Shown here piece after piece: positions 45,896 through 53,239 of a stretch of DNA of 64,000 bases (positions are counted from its first letter, which is position 1; each line of letters starts with the position of its first letter). Where the stretch lies: NCBI RefSeq assembly GCF_003432065.1, contig NZ_QWDE01000003.1:248001-312000 (forward strand), written 5' to 3'. The notes beneath the pieces were generated by a model. The model ran no database searches. It was not told where the DNA came from and saw only the letters and a list, made by a program, of their open reading frames with translations. Source of the stretch: Mucilaginibacter terrenus (GTDB lineage Bacteria; Bacteroidota; Bacteroidia; Sphingobacteriales; Sphingobacteriaceae). A program made the translations under genes and the position numbers.

Positions 45896-46767
45896 ATACG
45901 GAGTTTTCCTTTATCATTCTCACTTATAATGAGGAGGTACATCTGCCACGTTTGCTGGCGTCAATTAAAGACTTGGATGCCGAAACGTTCGTGCTAGACT
46001 CTTTCAGTAACGACAACACCTTGCAGCTTGCAACAGCTGCAGGAGCCAAAGTGCTACAGCATAAATTTGAAAACCACCCAAAGCAATGGCATCACGCGTT
46101 AACCAACTTTAAAGTAGTTACGCCATGGGTATTCTGCCTCGACGCAGACCAGGTGATTACACCCGAGCTAAAGCAGCTACTGCGTAGCTTTACAGATTCA
46201 GATTATGCCGGTATTAACGGCATTTACTTCAACCGTAAAAACTTCTTCAAGGGCAGGTGGATAAAACACGGTGGCTATTACCCTTTTTACCTGCTTAAAA
46301 TGTTCCGCTTCGGTGTTGGCTATTCTGATCTAAATGAGAACATGGACCATCGGTTCATTGTACCCGGCAACACCGCCGTCTGGAAGAAGGGTTACATTTT
46401 GGAAGAAAATTTAAAAGAGAACAACATCCGCTTTTGGATAGAAAAACACAACCGGTACAGTGACCTGCTTGCTTTGGAGGAAACCGAGAGAAGACGGGGA
46501 CTACGGATGCAAACTTTACAACCAAAATTTTGGGGTACACCAGACGAACGCACAGCGTGGCTTAAATTGCGCTGGTGGCACATGCCGTTGTACCTTAGGC
46601 CGGTACTCTACCTCTTTTACCGCCTGATTTTCAAATTGGGGATATTAGATGGACGCACGGGTATTATTTTCCATTTTATGCAGGCGTTCTGGTTTCGCCT
46701 GGTAGTAGATATTAAAATAGATGAACTAACAAAGACAGTAGATAATGCAAATAGGGATAAAAAATAA
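45892..46767 (+). CDS. GT2 glycosyltransferase (WaaE/KdtX-like)
   Basis: 291 residues, TTG start. Motifs: FIILTYNEEVHLPRLLASI, VLDSFSNDNT, HPKQWHHALTNF and LDADQV (about 79-84), followed by GIYFNRKNFFKGRWIKHGG, a block typical of the WaaE-like beta-1,4-glucosyltransferase group. A C-terminal basic-hydrophobic region (LYLRPVLYLFYRLIFK) may associate with the membrane. Overlaps the exosortase gene by 23 bp. Confidence 0.88.
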   Translation: MNTEFSFIILTYNEEVHLPRLLASIKDLDAETFVLDSFSNDNTLQLATAAGAKVLQHKFENHPKQWHHALTNFKVVTPWVFCLDADQVITPELKQLLRSFTDSDYAGINGIYFNRKNFFKGRWIKHGGYYPFYLLKMFRFGVGYSDLNENMDHRFIVPGNTAVWKKGYILEENLKENNIRFWIEKHNRYSDLLALEETERRRGLRMQTLQPKFWGTPDERTAWLKLRWWHMPLYLRPVLYLFYRLIFKLGILDGRTGIIFHFMQAFWFRLVVDIKIDELTKTVDNANRDKK

Positions 46768-47311
46768 CGTAGCTGTAAGGTTTGGCATTACTTTCCTTAT
46801 ACTATTCGTGCTGTTCTATTATGCCAACATTATCTTCTTTGGCCTTACTACCCGTCACAACAACTACAGTCTTTTCTTAAGTGAGCATTTAAACTATATA
46901 GCCTGGTTAAGGCATGCTTTGCTGACCAGTTCCTCTACAGTACTAAACTGGCTAGGCTATTCATCGGTTGCAAGCGATACCCAACTAATGGTGGCCGGAC
47001 ATGGACGTATAGAAATGGTATATACCTGCCTTGGGCTAGGCGTAATGAGCTTTTTCGCAGCTTTTGTAATTGCTTACCCAAAAAAAATTAAAGCTAAATT
47101 AATCTTCCTATTTACAGGACTACTATCCATACAAATCTTAAATGTTTTCAGATTAATGCTGCTGGCTTTATTCTGGACCAAATCCAAGAACCGAATTATA
47201 GATCACCACATTATCTTCGATGTAGTGATTTATATATTGATCTCCGTGGCCTTATACTACTGGATAAACAACAAAGCAACAAACACCAATGGGCACCACC
47301 AAACTGTCTGA
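46745..47311 (+). CDS. xrtY: Exosortase (XrtY-like)
   Basis: 188 residues, about 5-6 membrane segments. The exosortase/archaeosortase triad is visible: Cys95 in YTCLGLGVM, Arg136 in LNVFRLMLL and His154/155 in RIIDHHIIFD. These membrane transpeptidase-like enzymes cut proteins with a C-terminal sorting signal (motif, membrane helix, basic tail) and pass them on, usually together with exopolysaccharide production. The length and setting beside a Wzy-like protein and a WcaF-like acetyltransferase suggest the XrtY group of Sphingobacteriaceae. No protein with a matching C-terminal signal is seen in the window. Confidence 0.88.
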   Translation: MQIGIKNNVAVRFGITFLILFVLFYYANIIFFGLTTRHNNYSLFLSEHLNYIAWLRHALLTSSSTVLNWLGYSSVASDTQLMVAGHGRIEMVYTCLGLGVMSFFAAFVIAYPKKIKAKLIFLFTGLLSIQILNVFRLMLLALFWTKSKNRIIDHHIIFDVVIYILISVALYYWINNKATNTNGHHQTV

Positions 47312-47840
47312 ATATGATAACGCTCCTTACCATCCGGGTGGAAGTGCAATTAAACGTTTGCTTTGGTTTTACGTCAATGCTATTGTGTTTAAAACAAGTT
47401 TGCTCCCCATTAACGCAATTAAAGTGGCTTTACTGAAGTTGTTTGGAGCAAAATTAGGCAGCAGGGTTGTTATTAAGCCTTGCGTAAATATTAAATACCC
47501 GTGGCACCTTGTTGTAGGTAACGATACCTGGATAGGCGAAGGTGTTTGGATAGACAACCTGGTACCTGTAACTATAGGCAGCGATATTTGCATTTCACAA
47601 GGAGCCATATTGCAAACAGGTAGTCACAATTACAAACAGCGCACGTTTGACCTGATTACAGGCAATATTGTGTTGGCTGATGGTGCTTGGATAGGATGCT
47701 GTGCCATCATCAACCAGGGAATAACGGTAGGATCACACGCGGTGTTAACCGCAGGATCTGTAGCGACGAAAAATTTAGATGCTTTTGGTATTTACCAGGG
47801 CAACCCGGCAGTAAAAGTGCGGGAGAGAACTATTGAATAA
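47289..47840 (+). CDS. WcaF-like acetyltransferase (left-handed beta-helix)
   Basis: 183 residues with hexapeptide repeats from about residue 55 to 165 (VVIKPCVNIKYPWHLVVG, GNDTWIGEGVWIDN, ICISQGAILQTGSHN, ADGAWIGCCAIINQGI, VGSHAVLTAGSVATK). The SHNY segment holds the catalytic His typical of the colanic-acid WcaF type. Predicted to O-acetylate a sugar using acetyl-CoA. Overlaps the exosortase gene by 23 bp, so it is part of the same unit. Confidence 0.9.
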   Translation: MGTTKLSEYDNAPYHPGGSAIKRLLWFYVNAIVFKTSLLPINAIKVALLKLFGAKLGSRVVIKPCVNIKYPWHLVVGNDTWIGEGVWIDNLVPVTIGSDICISQGAILQTGSHNYKQRTFDLITGNIVLADGAWIGCCAIINQGITVGSHAVLTAGSVATKNLDAFGIYQGNPAVKVRERTIE

Positions 47841-47842
47841 CT

Positions 47843-48304
47843 ATGGTAACATTAAGCAAGTCATCGAGTAAACTCATCTACCTAGCTATAATCTTCGGGA
47901 TGATAATGTTGGCAGGAATATTTATTATAACTAAGAACCGACCTAAGCACTTGGAAGACCCACGTGAAAAAGGCAGAACGGCAGATGCAGCTAGCATCCA
48001 TGAAATTGCTTTACTTGATAATGCAAATACAAACGCGGTGTTTGTTTTCACCAAAGATTACCCGCAGTTTAATAACTTGAAAAATAAGGTTATACACATG
48101 AAGCCGCTTAACCTTGATCTGAGTCTAGATTTTGACAAGGCTGTTCATAAAGGCTTTATGGGGCCTATATACATACTGCTCCCATCCTACTATGTAGGTG
48201 TTCGCGCATCTGTAATTATGAAATGCTTCCCAGGCTATAAAGGTTTTAAACTAAAGGAGCTCAGCAACAACTACGTGCTTTATTATTCCAATCAGCCGCG
48301 GTAA
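47843..48304 (+). CDS. Unknown membrane-anchored protein ending the exosortase locus
   Basis: 153 residues. One membrane helix at about residues 10-30, then a soluble domain of about 120 residues, probably periplasmic, with a beta-rich centre (NAVFVFTKDYPQFNNL, MGPIYILLPSYYVG) and a C-terminal strand (ELSNNYVLYYS). I do not recognise the family. It follows the acetyltransferase by 2 bp and is the last gene of the unit; its stop directly abuts the obgE stop on the other strand. Linkage to the exosortase suggests an accessory role in sorting or glycan attachment. Confidence 0.7.
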   Translation: MVTLSKSSSKLIYLAIIFGMIMLAGIFIITKNRPKHLEDPREKGRTADAASIHEIALLDNANTNAVFVFTKDYPQFNNLKNKVIHMKPLNLDLSLDFDKAVHKGFMGPIYILLPSYYVGVRASVIMKCFPGYKGFKLKELSNNYVLYYSNQPR

Positions 48305-49303
48305 TTACTGGTTTATGGCCCGCCAGAGCAGGTCTTTTAACTCGTTGATGTTCTTTTGCGCCACAGAAGAAATAAACACGTAAGACATTCCTTCAGGTAC
48401 GTCCCTCTTCATCTCTGTCTGCAACTCCTCATCCAGCATGTCCGATTTGGTTATGGCAAGCACGCGTGGCTTATGCATCAGTTCCGGGTTATACTCGTTT
48501 AATTCGTGCAACAGTATTTCGTACTCTTCCTTTATGGTTCTACCAGTGTCGGCCGGCACCATAAACAGTAAAACGGAATTTCGCTCTATATGACGAAGGA
48601 AACGTATACCCAGCCCTTTCCCTTGTGAGGCTCCCTCTATAATGCCTGGAATATCCGCCATCACAAATGACTTGTTACCGCGGTAAGATACAATGCCAAG
48701 ATTTGGCACCAGCGTGGTAAAGGCATAGTCTGCAATCTCCGGCTTGGCTGCAGAGATAACCGAAAGCAATGTTGATTTACCTGCGTTTGGAAAACCAACC
48801 AAACCCACGTCAGCCAATATTTTTAACTCCAGTACGTTCCATTTTTCACGCCCGCTCTCGCCAGGTTGCGCAAATCTAGGAGTTTGCCGGGTAGCCGTTT
48901 TAAAGTGCCAGTTGCCCAAACCTCCTCTACCACCTTCGGTAAGTATTTTAGTCTCGCCGTCTTTTGTTATTTCAAACAGTACCTCCCCCGTTTCTGCATC
49001 GCGGGCTATGGTTCCTAAGGGCACTTCCAGTATCTCGTCACGACCAGTCTTACCTGTACTTAACGAACTACCTCCCGGATCGCCATCCCCCGCAATAACG
49101 TGCTTACGATATTTTAGGTGCAGCATAGTCCACAACTGGGCATTCCCTTTTACAATTACGTGCCCGCCGCGGCCACCGTCGCCACCATCGGGGCCACCTG
49201 TAGATGTAAATTTATCGCGGTGCAAGTGCGATGAGCCAGCGCCTCCGTGTCCGGAGCGGCAGCATATCTTCACATAATCAACAAAATTCGATCCTTGGGA
49301 CAT
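48305..49303 (-). CDS. obgE: GTPase ObgE/CgtA
   Basis: 332 residues. Glycine-rich Obg domain (about 1-160) is followed by the G domain with G1 GFPNAGKST (about 168), G3 DIPGI (about 215) and G4 ITKSD. Essential GTPase of 50S ribosome assembly and stress signalling. It lies downstream of adk on the same strand, separated by a 96-bp gap holding a long stem-loop. Its stop codon touches the stop of the exosortase-locus gene with no spacer. Confidence 0.97.
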   Translation of the reverse strand: MSQGSNFVDYVKICCRSGHGGAGSSHLHRDKFTSTGGPDGGDGGRGGHVIVKGNAQLWTMLHLKYRKHVIAGDGDPGGSSLSTGKTGRDEILEVPLGTIARDAETGEVLFEITKDGETKILTEGGRGGLGNWHFKTATRQTPRFAQPGESGREKWNVLELKILADVGLVGFPNAGKSTLLSVISAAKPEIADYAFTTLVPNLGIVSYRGNKSFVMADIPGIIEGASQGKGLGIRFLRHIERNSVLLFMVPADTGRTIKEEYEILLHELNEYNPELMHKPRVLAITKSDMLDEELQTEMKRDVPEGMSYVFISSVAQKNINELKDLLWRAINQ

Positions 49304-49332
49304 ATTATTTAATTCAGTAAGCCCGAAAGTCA

Positions 49333-49379
49333 GTAAAGTCCGGAAGCAAGGAATAATGCTCCTTACTTTCGGACTTTAC
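49333..49379. repeat. Long imperfect stem-loop between adk and obgE
   Basis: GTAAAGTCCGGAAGCAAGGA (49333-49352) and TCCTTACTTTCGGACTTTAC (49360-49379) pair over 20 bp with two mismatches around a 7-nt loop. A further CCGAAAGTCAG copy of the same word lies just beside it. On the minus strand it sits between adk and obgE; it could attenuate or terminate adk transcripts, stabilise mRNA, or be a repeat element. Confidence 0.6.
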
Positions 49380-49399
49380 AAATTCTACTTACGTATGTT

Positions 49400-49981
49400 T
49401 TACTGTTCTGACCACGATGATATAATGGATACAATCTGGTCGAATATCTCGTCAATCGTACCTATACCATTAATGCTTTCGAACTTGCTTTGGTTTTTGT
49501 AAAAACCTGCCACCGGGGCAGTTTTATCATTGTATTCTTTAATGCGCTTGCGGATAACTTCCGGGTTAGCATCATCCGGCCGGCCTGAACTCTCACCTCG
49601 TAGCAGTAACCGGTGCTCTAATTCATCATCAGTCACTTCCAGCGCTATCATACCGGATATTGATGAATTCTTGGACTCCAATAAACTGTCAAGTGCCTCT
49701 GCCTGTGCTACCGTGCGGGGAAAACCGTCAAAAATAAACCCTTTGGCATCTTTATTTGCTTCAAGTTTATTGCTTATCATGCCAATAACCACAGCATCCG
49801 GTACTAACTTACCGTCATCCATCAGTTTCTTGGCTTCTAAACCCAATTCTGTTCCCTGGCTGATCTCGTTACGCAACAAGTCGCCTGTTGAGAGGTGAAT
49901 TAGCCCGAATTTTTCGATAAGCTTTTGTGATTGTGTACCCTTCCCTGCTCCGGGGGGACCAAACAGTACTAAGTTGAGCAT
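49400..49981 (-). CDS. adk: Adenylate kinase
   Basis: 193 residues. Converts ATP and AMP to two ADP. P-loop GPPGAGKGTQ at residues 8-17, AMP-binding STGDLLRNE and FDGFPRTVAQA, and a short lid RLLLRGESSGRPDD without the zinc-binding cysteines, which explains the length below the 214 residues of E. coli Adk. Followed by obgE on the same strand. Confidence 0.96.
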   Translation of the reverse strand: MLNLVLFGPPGAGKGTQSQKLIEKFGLIHLSTGDLLRNEISQGTELGLEAKKLMDDGKLVPDAVVIGMISNKLEANKDAKGFIFDGFPRTVAQAEALDSLLESKNSSISGMIALEVTDDELEHRLLLRGESSGRPDDANPEVIRKRIKEYNDKTAPVAGFYKNQSKFESINGIGTIDEIFDQIVSIISSWSEQ

Positions 49982-50006
49982 CCAGTAATGTGATTAAAAA
50001 TTAAAA

Positions 50007-50035
50007 AAGCCTTTGGGAACAATACTCAGAGGCTT
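50007..50035. terminator. Hairpin terminator between tRNA-Arg and adk
   Basis: AAGCCTTTG (50007-50015) and CAGAGGCTT (50027-50035) form a 9-bp stem with one G-T pair and an 11-nt loop. U-tracts follow on both strands (AATTTTTTT to the right, TTTTTTAATTTTT on the minus strand). It lies downstream of the tRNA and just upstream of the adk start on the minus strand, so it probably ends the tRNA transcript. Confidence 0.6.
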
Positions 50036-50090
50036 AATTTTTTTGGTCACTTAGCAGTATGTAAGACCTCTGCTGCGTGGGTTGAAAAAG

Positions 50091-50164
50091 TGCACTTGTA
50101 GGGATTCGAACCCCAAACCTTCTCATCCGTAGTGAGATGCTCTATCCAATTGAGCTACAAGTGC
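50091..50164 (-). tRNA. tRNA-Arg (anticodon ACG)
   Basis: 74 nt without encoded CCA. The acceptor arm pairs GCACTTG with CAAGTGC, discriminator A. D-arm GCTC/GAGC, anticodon stem TCTCA/TGAGA with loop CTACGGA, so the anticodon is ACG (read as ICG after deamination), and the T-arm holds GGTTCGAATCC. All invariant positions I checked fit. It lies alone between the peroxiredoxin and adk genes, all on the minus strand. Confidence 0.95.
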
Positions 50165-50267
50165 GATTTATATTAAAGCTTAATTTGCCACTTACCGGCA
50201 AATGCACCGTTTTTTAACGGACTGCAAAAATAGAATTCTTTTGCAAAGCCTCCAAACTTTTTTAAAA

Positions 50268-50729
50268 TTACTTTACTTTTTCTGCAATCGCTGCAAAATC
50301 AGGTAAATCTCCGGCGTTCTCCAGCACTTCTGCATACACTACATTTTGCTCTTCATCTATAACAAACGCCGCCCGTTTAGACACTCCTTTCATTCCGAAA
50401 GCAAAAGTCTCGTACAATGCTCCGTAAGCAGCAGAGGCCTCTTTATTAAAATCTGACAACAGCGGGAACTGATAACCGTTCTCTTCTTTAAACTTAGCCA
50501 GGGTAAATGGTGAATCTACAGAGATACCTAAGATCTGCGCGTTCAATCCGTCATAGTAGCCAAAGCTATCACGCATGGTACAAAGCTGTGTGGTGCAAAC
50601 ACCGGTGAACGCGAGAGGAAAGAAATGAACAACAACTTTCTTGCCTTTAAAATCATTGAGAGAAACTTCTTTCAAATCTGATGAAGTAAGGGTAAACTGG
50701 GGAGCAGACTGGCCGGCTTGTACTGACAT
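50268..50729 (-). CDS. Peroxiredoxin (AhpC/TSA-Bcp-like)
   Basis: 153 residues, thioredoxin fold. The peroxidatic Cys is in PLAFTGVCTTQLCTMRD (about residue 45), with a second Cys five positions later, as in Bcp/AhpE-like enzymes that can form an intramolecular disulphide. Reduces hydrogen peroxide or organic hydroperoxides, probably with thioredoxin. It has its own -7 box upstream and is divergent from the quinone oxidoreductase gene, which may also be a redox-response gene. Confidence 0.93.
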   Translation of the reverse strand: MSVQAGQSAPQFTLTSSDLKEVSLNDFKGKKVVVHFFPLAFTGVCTTQLCTMRDSFGYYDGLNAQILGISVDSPFTLAKFKEENGYQFPLLSDFNKEASAAYGALYETFAFGMKGVSKRAAFVIDEEQNVVYAEVLENAGDLPDFAAIAEKVK

Positions 50730-50755
50730 ATGTGGTTTGTTTGAATTTGTAGACG

Positions 50756-50763
50756 CAAACTTA
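50756..50763 (-). promoter_or_regulatory. Bacteroidota -7 box for the peroxiredoxin gene (TAAGTTTG)
   Basis: The minus strand reads TAAGTTTG, a full TAnnTTTG match, 27 nt upstream of the peroxiredoxin ATG, within the 63-bp divergent gap. No clear TTTG at -33. Confidence 0.45.
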
Positions 50764-50792
50764 TATAATTAAAATGGGTTATCTTAAGCGTT

Positions 50793-51779
50793 ATGAAAGC
50801 CATTGTTATTACCCAGCCCGGCGGACCTGAAGTTTTACAATCTGCTGAAAGACCGGTGCCGATTTTTGCTGATGACGAGGTGCTGGTGCGGATTATGGCA
50901 GCAGGCATTAACCGGCCGGATGTATTTCAACGTAAAGGCAACTACCCGCCACCGCCAGGTGCATCAGCAGACATTCCGGGACTTGAGTTAGCTGGAGTTG
51001 TCGAAAAAGTTGGAATTGCGGTTACCCGATGGAAACCGGGAGATAAGATTTGCGCTTTGGTAGCAGGTGGGGCCTATGCTGAATACTGCACCGTACCTGC
51101 GGATCAGTGCCTGCCTGTTCCGGATGGATTATCTTACGAACAAGCTGCATCTCTGCCCGAAACATTTTTTACAGTTTGGAGCAACGTATTTGACCGGGGA
51201 AAACTGCAGCCGGGTGAAAGCCTGCTTGTACACGGAGGCAGTAGTGGCATAGGTGTAACGGCAATCCAGATGGCTAAAGCTCTTGGCAATTATGTTTACA
51301 CTACTGCAGGAAGCGATGAAAAGTGCAGGTTTTGCGAGCAGCTTGCTGCAAATAAAGCCATCAACTACAATAACGAGAGCTTTGCAGAAGTTATAGCCAC
51401 CCTTACAGATAATAAAGGCGTAGACGTAATACTGGATATGATTGGTGGTGACTACATGCCACTGAACATCCAATCGCTTGCAACGGACGGTAGGTTGGTA
51501 ATGATTAACGCAATGAAAGGGAAAGATGTAAATATCGACCTATCGGTTGTAATGCGTAAGAGATTGTACATAACCGGATCAACGCTACGATCACGGGAAG
51601 TGACGTTTAAAGCAGCAATAGCCAGACAGCTGGAGGAAAAGATCTGGCCCTTGATTGCTAACGGACAAATAAAGCCGGTGATCTACAAAACTTTCTCGTT
51701 TAACGAAGCTGCTAAAGCTCACGAGTTAATGGAAAGTGGCGACCACATGGGAAAGATTGTTTTAACAATGGGTGGTTGA
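50793..51779 (+). CDS. NADPH:quinone oxidoreductase-like MDR protein
   Basis: 328 residues, medium-chain dehydrogenase/reductase fold without zinc ligands. N-terminal MKAIVITQPGGPEVLQ, GroES-like domain with GINRPDVFQRKG, NADPH-binding HGGSSGIGVTAIQMAK (about 148-163) and the GGDYM segment. This is the PIG3/zeta-crystallin-like group, which reduces quinones or enones with NADPH. Divergent from the peroxiredoxin gene. Confidence 0.92.
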   Translation: MKAIVITQPGGPEVLQSAERPVPIFADDEVLVRIMAAGINRPDVFQRKGNYPPPPGASADIPGLELAGVVEKVGIAVTRWKPGDKICALVAGGAYAEYCTVPADQCLPVPDGLSYEQAASLPETFFTVWSNVFDRGKLQPGESLLVHGGSSGIGVTAIQMAKALGNYVYTTAGSDEKCRFCEQLAANKAINYNNESFAEVIATLTDNKGVDVILDMIGGDYMPLNIQSLATDGRLVMINAMKGKDVNIDLSVVMRKRLYITGSTLRSREVTFKAAIARQLEEKIWPLIANGQIKPVIYKTFSFNEAAKAHELMESGDHMGKIVLTMGG

Positions 51780-51839
51780 CAGCTCTGAGTGCTGGACTAG
51801 GTCGATATTTTAAAAAGAAAAAGCGTTATTTATAAACAT

Positions 51840-51875
51840 GTTTGCAGTAGGTATTGCTAGTTACCCACTGCAAAC
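51840..51875. repeat. Palindrome between convergent genes
   Basis: GTTTGCAGTAGGTA (51840-51853) and TACCCACTGCAAAC (51862-51875) match in 13 of 14 positions around an 8-nt loop. It lies between the 3' ends of the quinone oxidoreductase and SGNH genes. No U-tract follows, so it is either an atypical two-way terminator or a repeat element. Confidence 0.5.
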
Positions 51876-51892
51876 TGTAAGCGGCAAGCTAA

Positions 51893-53224
51893 TTACGGGA
51901 ACTTCACACCGTTGTAAGCAGAAACACTTGCAAGTGGTATGGTTGAGCCATATTGCTTGTTTATTGCCTTTATAAATTCGTTTGCCACAATAGCATAACC
52001 TCTTGGAGTAAGGTGCACGCCATCAAGCGAAAATATCCCACCACTGATGTAGTTAGAATTTACGTTTACCCCATCCACAATCATTCCGTTTGCTTTAAGA
52101 TTATTAAGGAAGGTGTATGCGTCGAATACTGCTAATCCTTTTGCAGCAGCTGCTGCTTTTATAGTGGTGTTATAAGATGTGACGTAATCTTTAACAAGGG
52201 TAGCTTCGTTGGCATCTAATACATACTGGTTCTCTATAGGAGTAAATTGGGTTAAACCGTACGGCAGATTACCAAATGGAGTACTTACGGGCTGACCTAT
52301 CTTTTTTGTATCAAAGGTGAGTACAACCAAATCTGCAGCTGTTGCAGGGCGTGCCTGGTACGAGGCGGCGGGCGGTGTAGCTGTCTGGCGCGCATTCACG
52401 TACAAAGTGGTTACGCTGGGGTTAGCCGCCTTTACAGCAGCTAAAATTGCATCAATAGTAACTGTGTTAAAATATGGAATAGAAGTAACATCGGGTATAG
52501 TAGCAACTGCCCCCTTTGCTCCCGATGCGGTTAGTTTTGCTATTGTTAAATTATACAAACCACTGAACTGGTCTTTATCTGTTAACGCATCGCTTGCGCC
52601 GCCGGCTGTCGCGTAACCTAAGGCATCATTATTACCCAACCAGTTTGTAAAAAAGGTAAACGGCTTGGCTGTTACAAAATCCAGGTACGTAGTGTTGTTA
52701 GTACCCGCGTTGCCCGGAAGCAGCCTTTCAAAGTATCCGTTCAGGTTGCCATAAGGCGCATAGGTAATCTGCTGCAGCTTAATGCCCGGTACACCATAGT
52801 TGTTAATTTCACCGGCATATTTGGTGTAAAGTATTACGTTACCGAAACCCGGAATAGTTGCCTGGCCTCTTACTGCCAAATTAGTATTAACCTGCGTGGT
52901 TATCGGCGTGCCGGTTGCAGTAAATCCGGAGAGCTTGAGGTATCCCGATCCATTAGACTGATCAGCGTTGAACAGCGGCTGTGTAAATTCCCCGCCACCC
53001 GCCTGCTGCATTTGCTTGGCAATAATGCTCGGGTACGAATTCATTTGCCCTTCCAGGTAAAGGCCGCCATCAGCAAAGCCTGCGGTTAACGAGTTACCAA
53101 CGGCAATGTACCTTGTAAAATCAGCACTGCCTTTTGTTACGGGAGCAGTTTGTATTTCGGGCTTGCACGATGCTAACGCAAGCAAACCCGCGGATATATA
53201 TAAGTATTGTTTTAACGATCTCAT
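51893..53224 (-). CDS. SGNH/GDSL-family lipoprotein hydrolase
   Basis: 443 residues. Signal sequence with lipobox LASC (Cys20). SGNH blocks: block I VGNSLTAGFADG with Ser45 (a GNSL variant of GDSL), block III WLGNNDALGY, and block V DGVHLTPRGYAIVANEF with Asp and His. Between them is a long beta-rich insertion that extends the usual 200-residue core. An esterase or lipase role at the outer membrane is likely. It follows the FadL-type gene by 15 bp, suggesting joint handling of fatty-acid esters. Confidence 0.88.
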   Translation of the reverse strand: MRSLKQYLYISAGLLALASCKPEIQTAPVTKGSADFTRYIAVGNSLTAGFADGGLYLEGQMNSYPSIIAKQMQQAGGGEFTQPLFNADQSNGSGYLKLSGFTATGTPITTQVNTNLAVRGQATIPGFGNVILYTKYAGEINNYGVPGIKLQQITYAPYGNLNGYFERLLPGNAGTNNTTYLDFVTAKPFTFFTNWLGNNDALGYATAGGASDALTDKDQFSGLYNLTIAKLTASGAKGAVATIPDVTSIPYFNTVTIDAILAAVKAANPSVTTLYVNARQTATPPAASYQARPATAADLVVLTFDTKKIGQPVSTPFGNLPYGLTQFTPIENQYVLDANEATLVKDYVTSYNTTIKAAAAAKGLAVFDAYTFLNNLKANGMIVDGVNVNSNYISGGIFSLDGVHLTPRGYAIVANEFIKAINKQYGSTIPLASVSAYNGVKFP

Positions 53225-53239
53225 GTGATTAAATGATAG

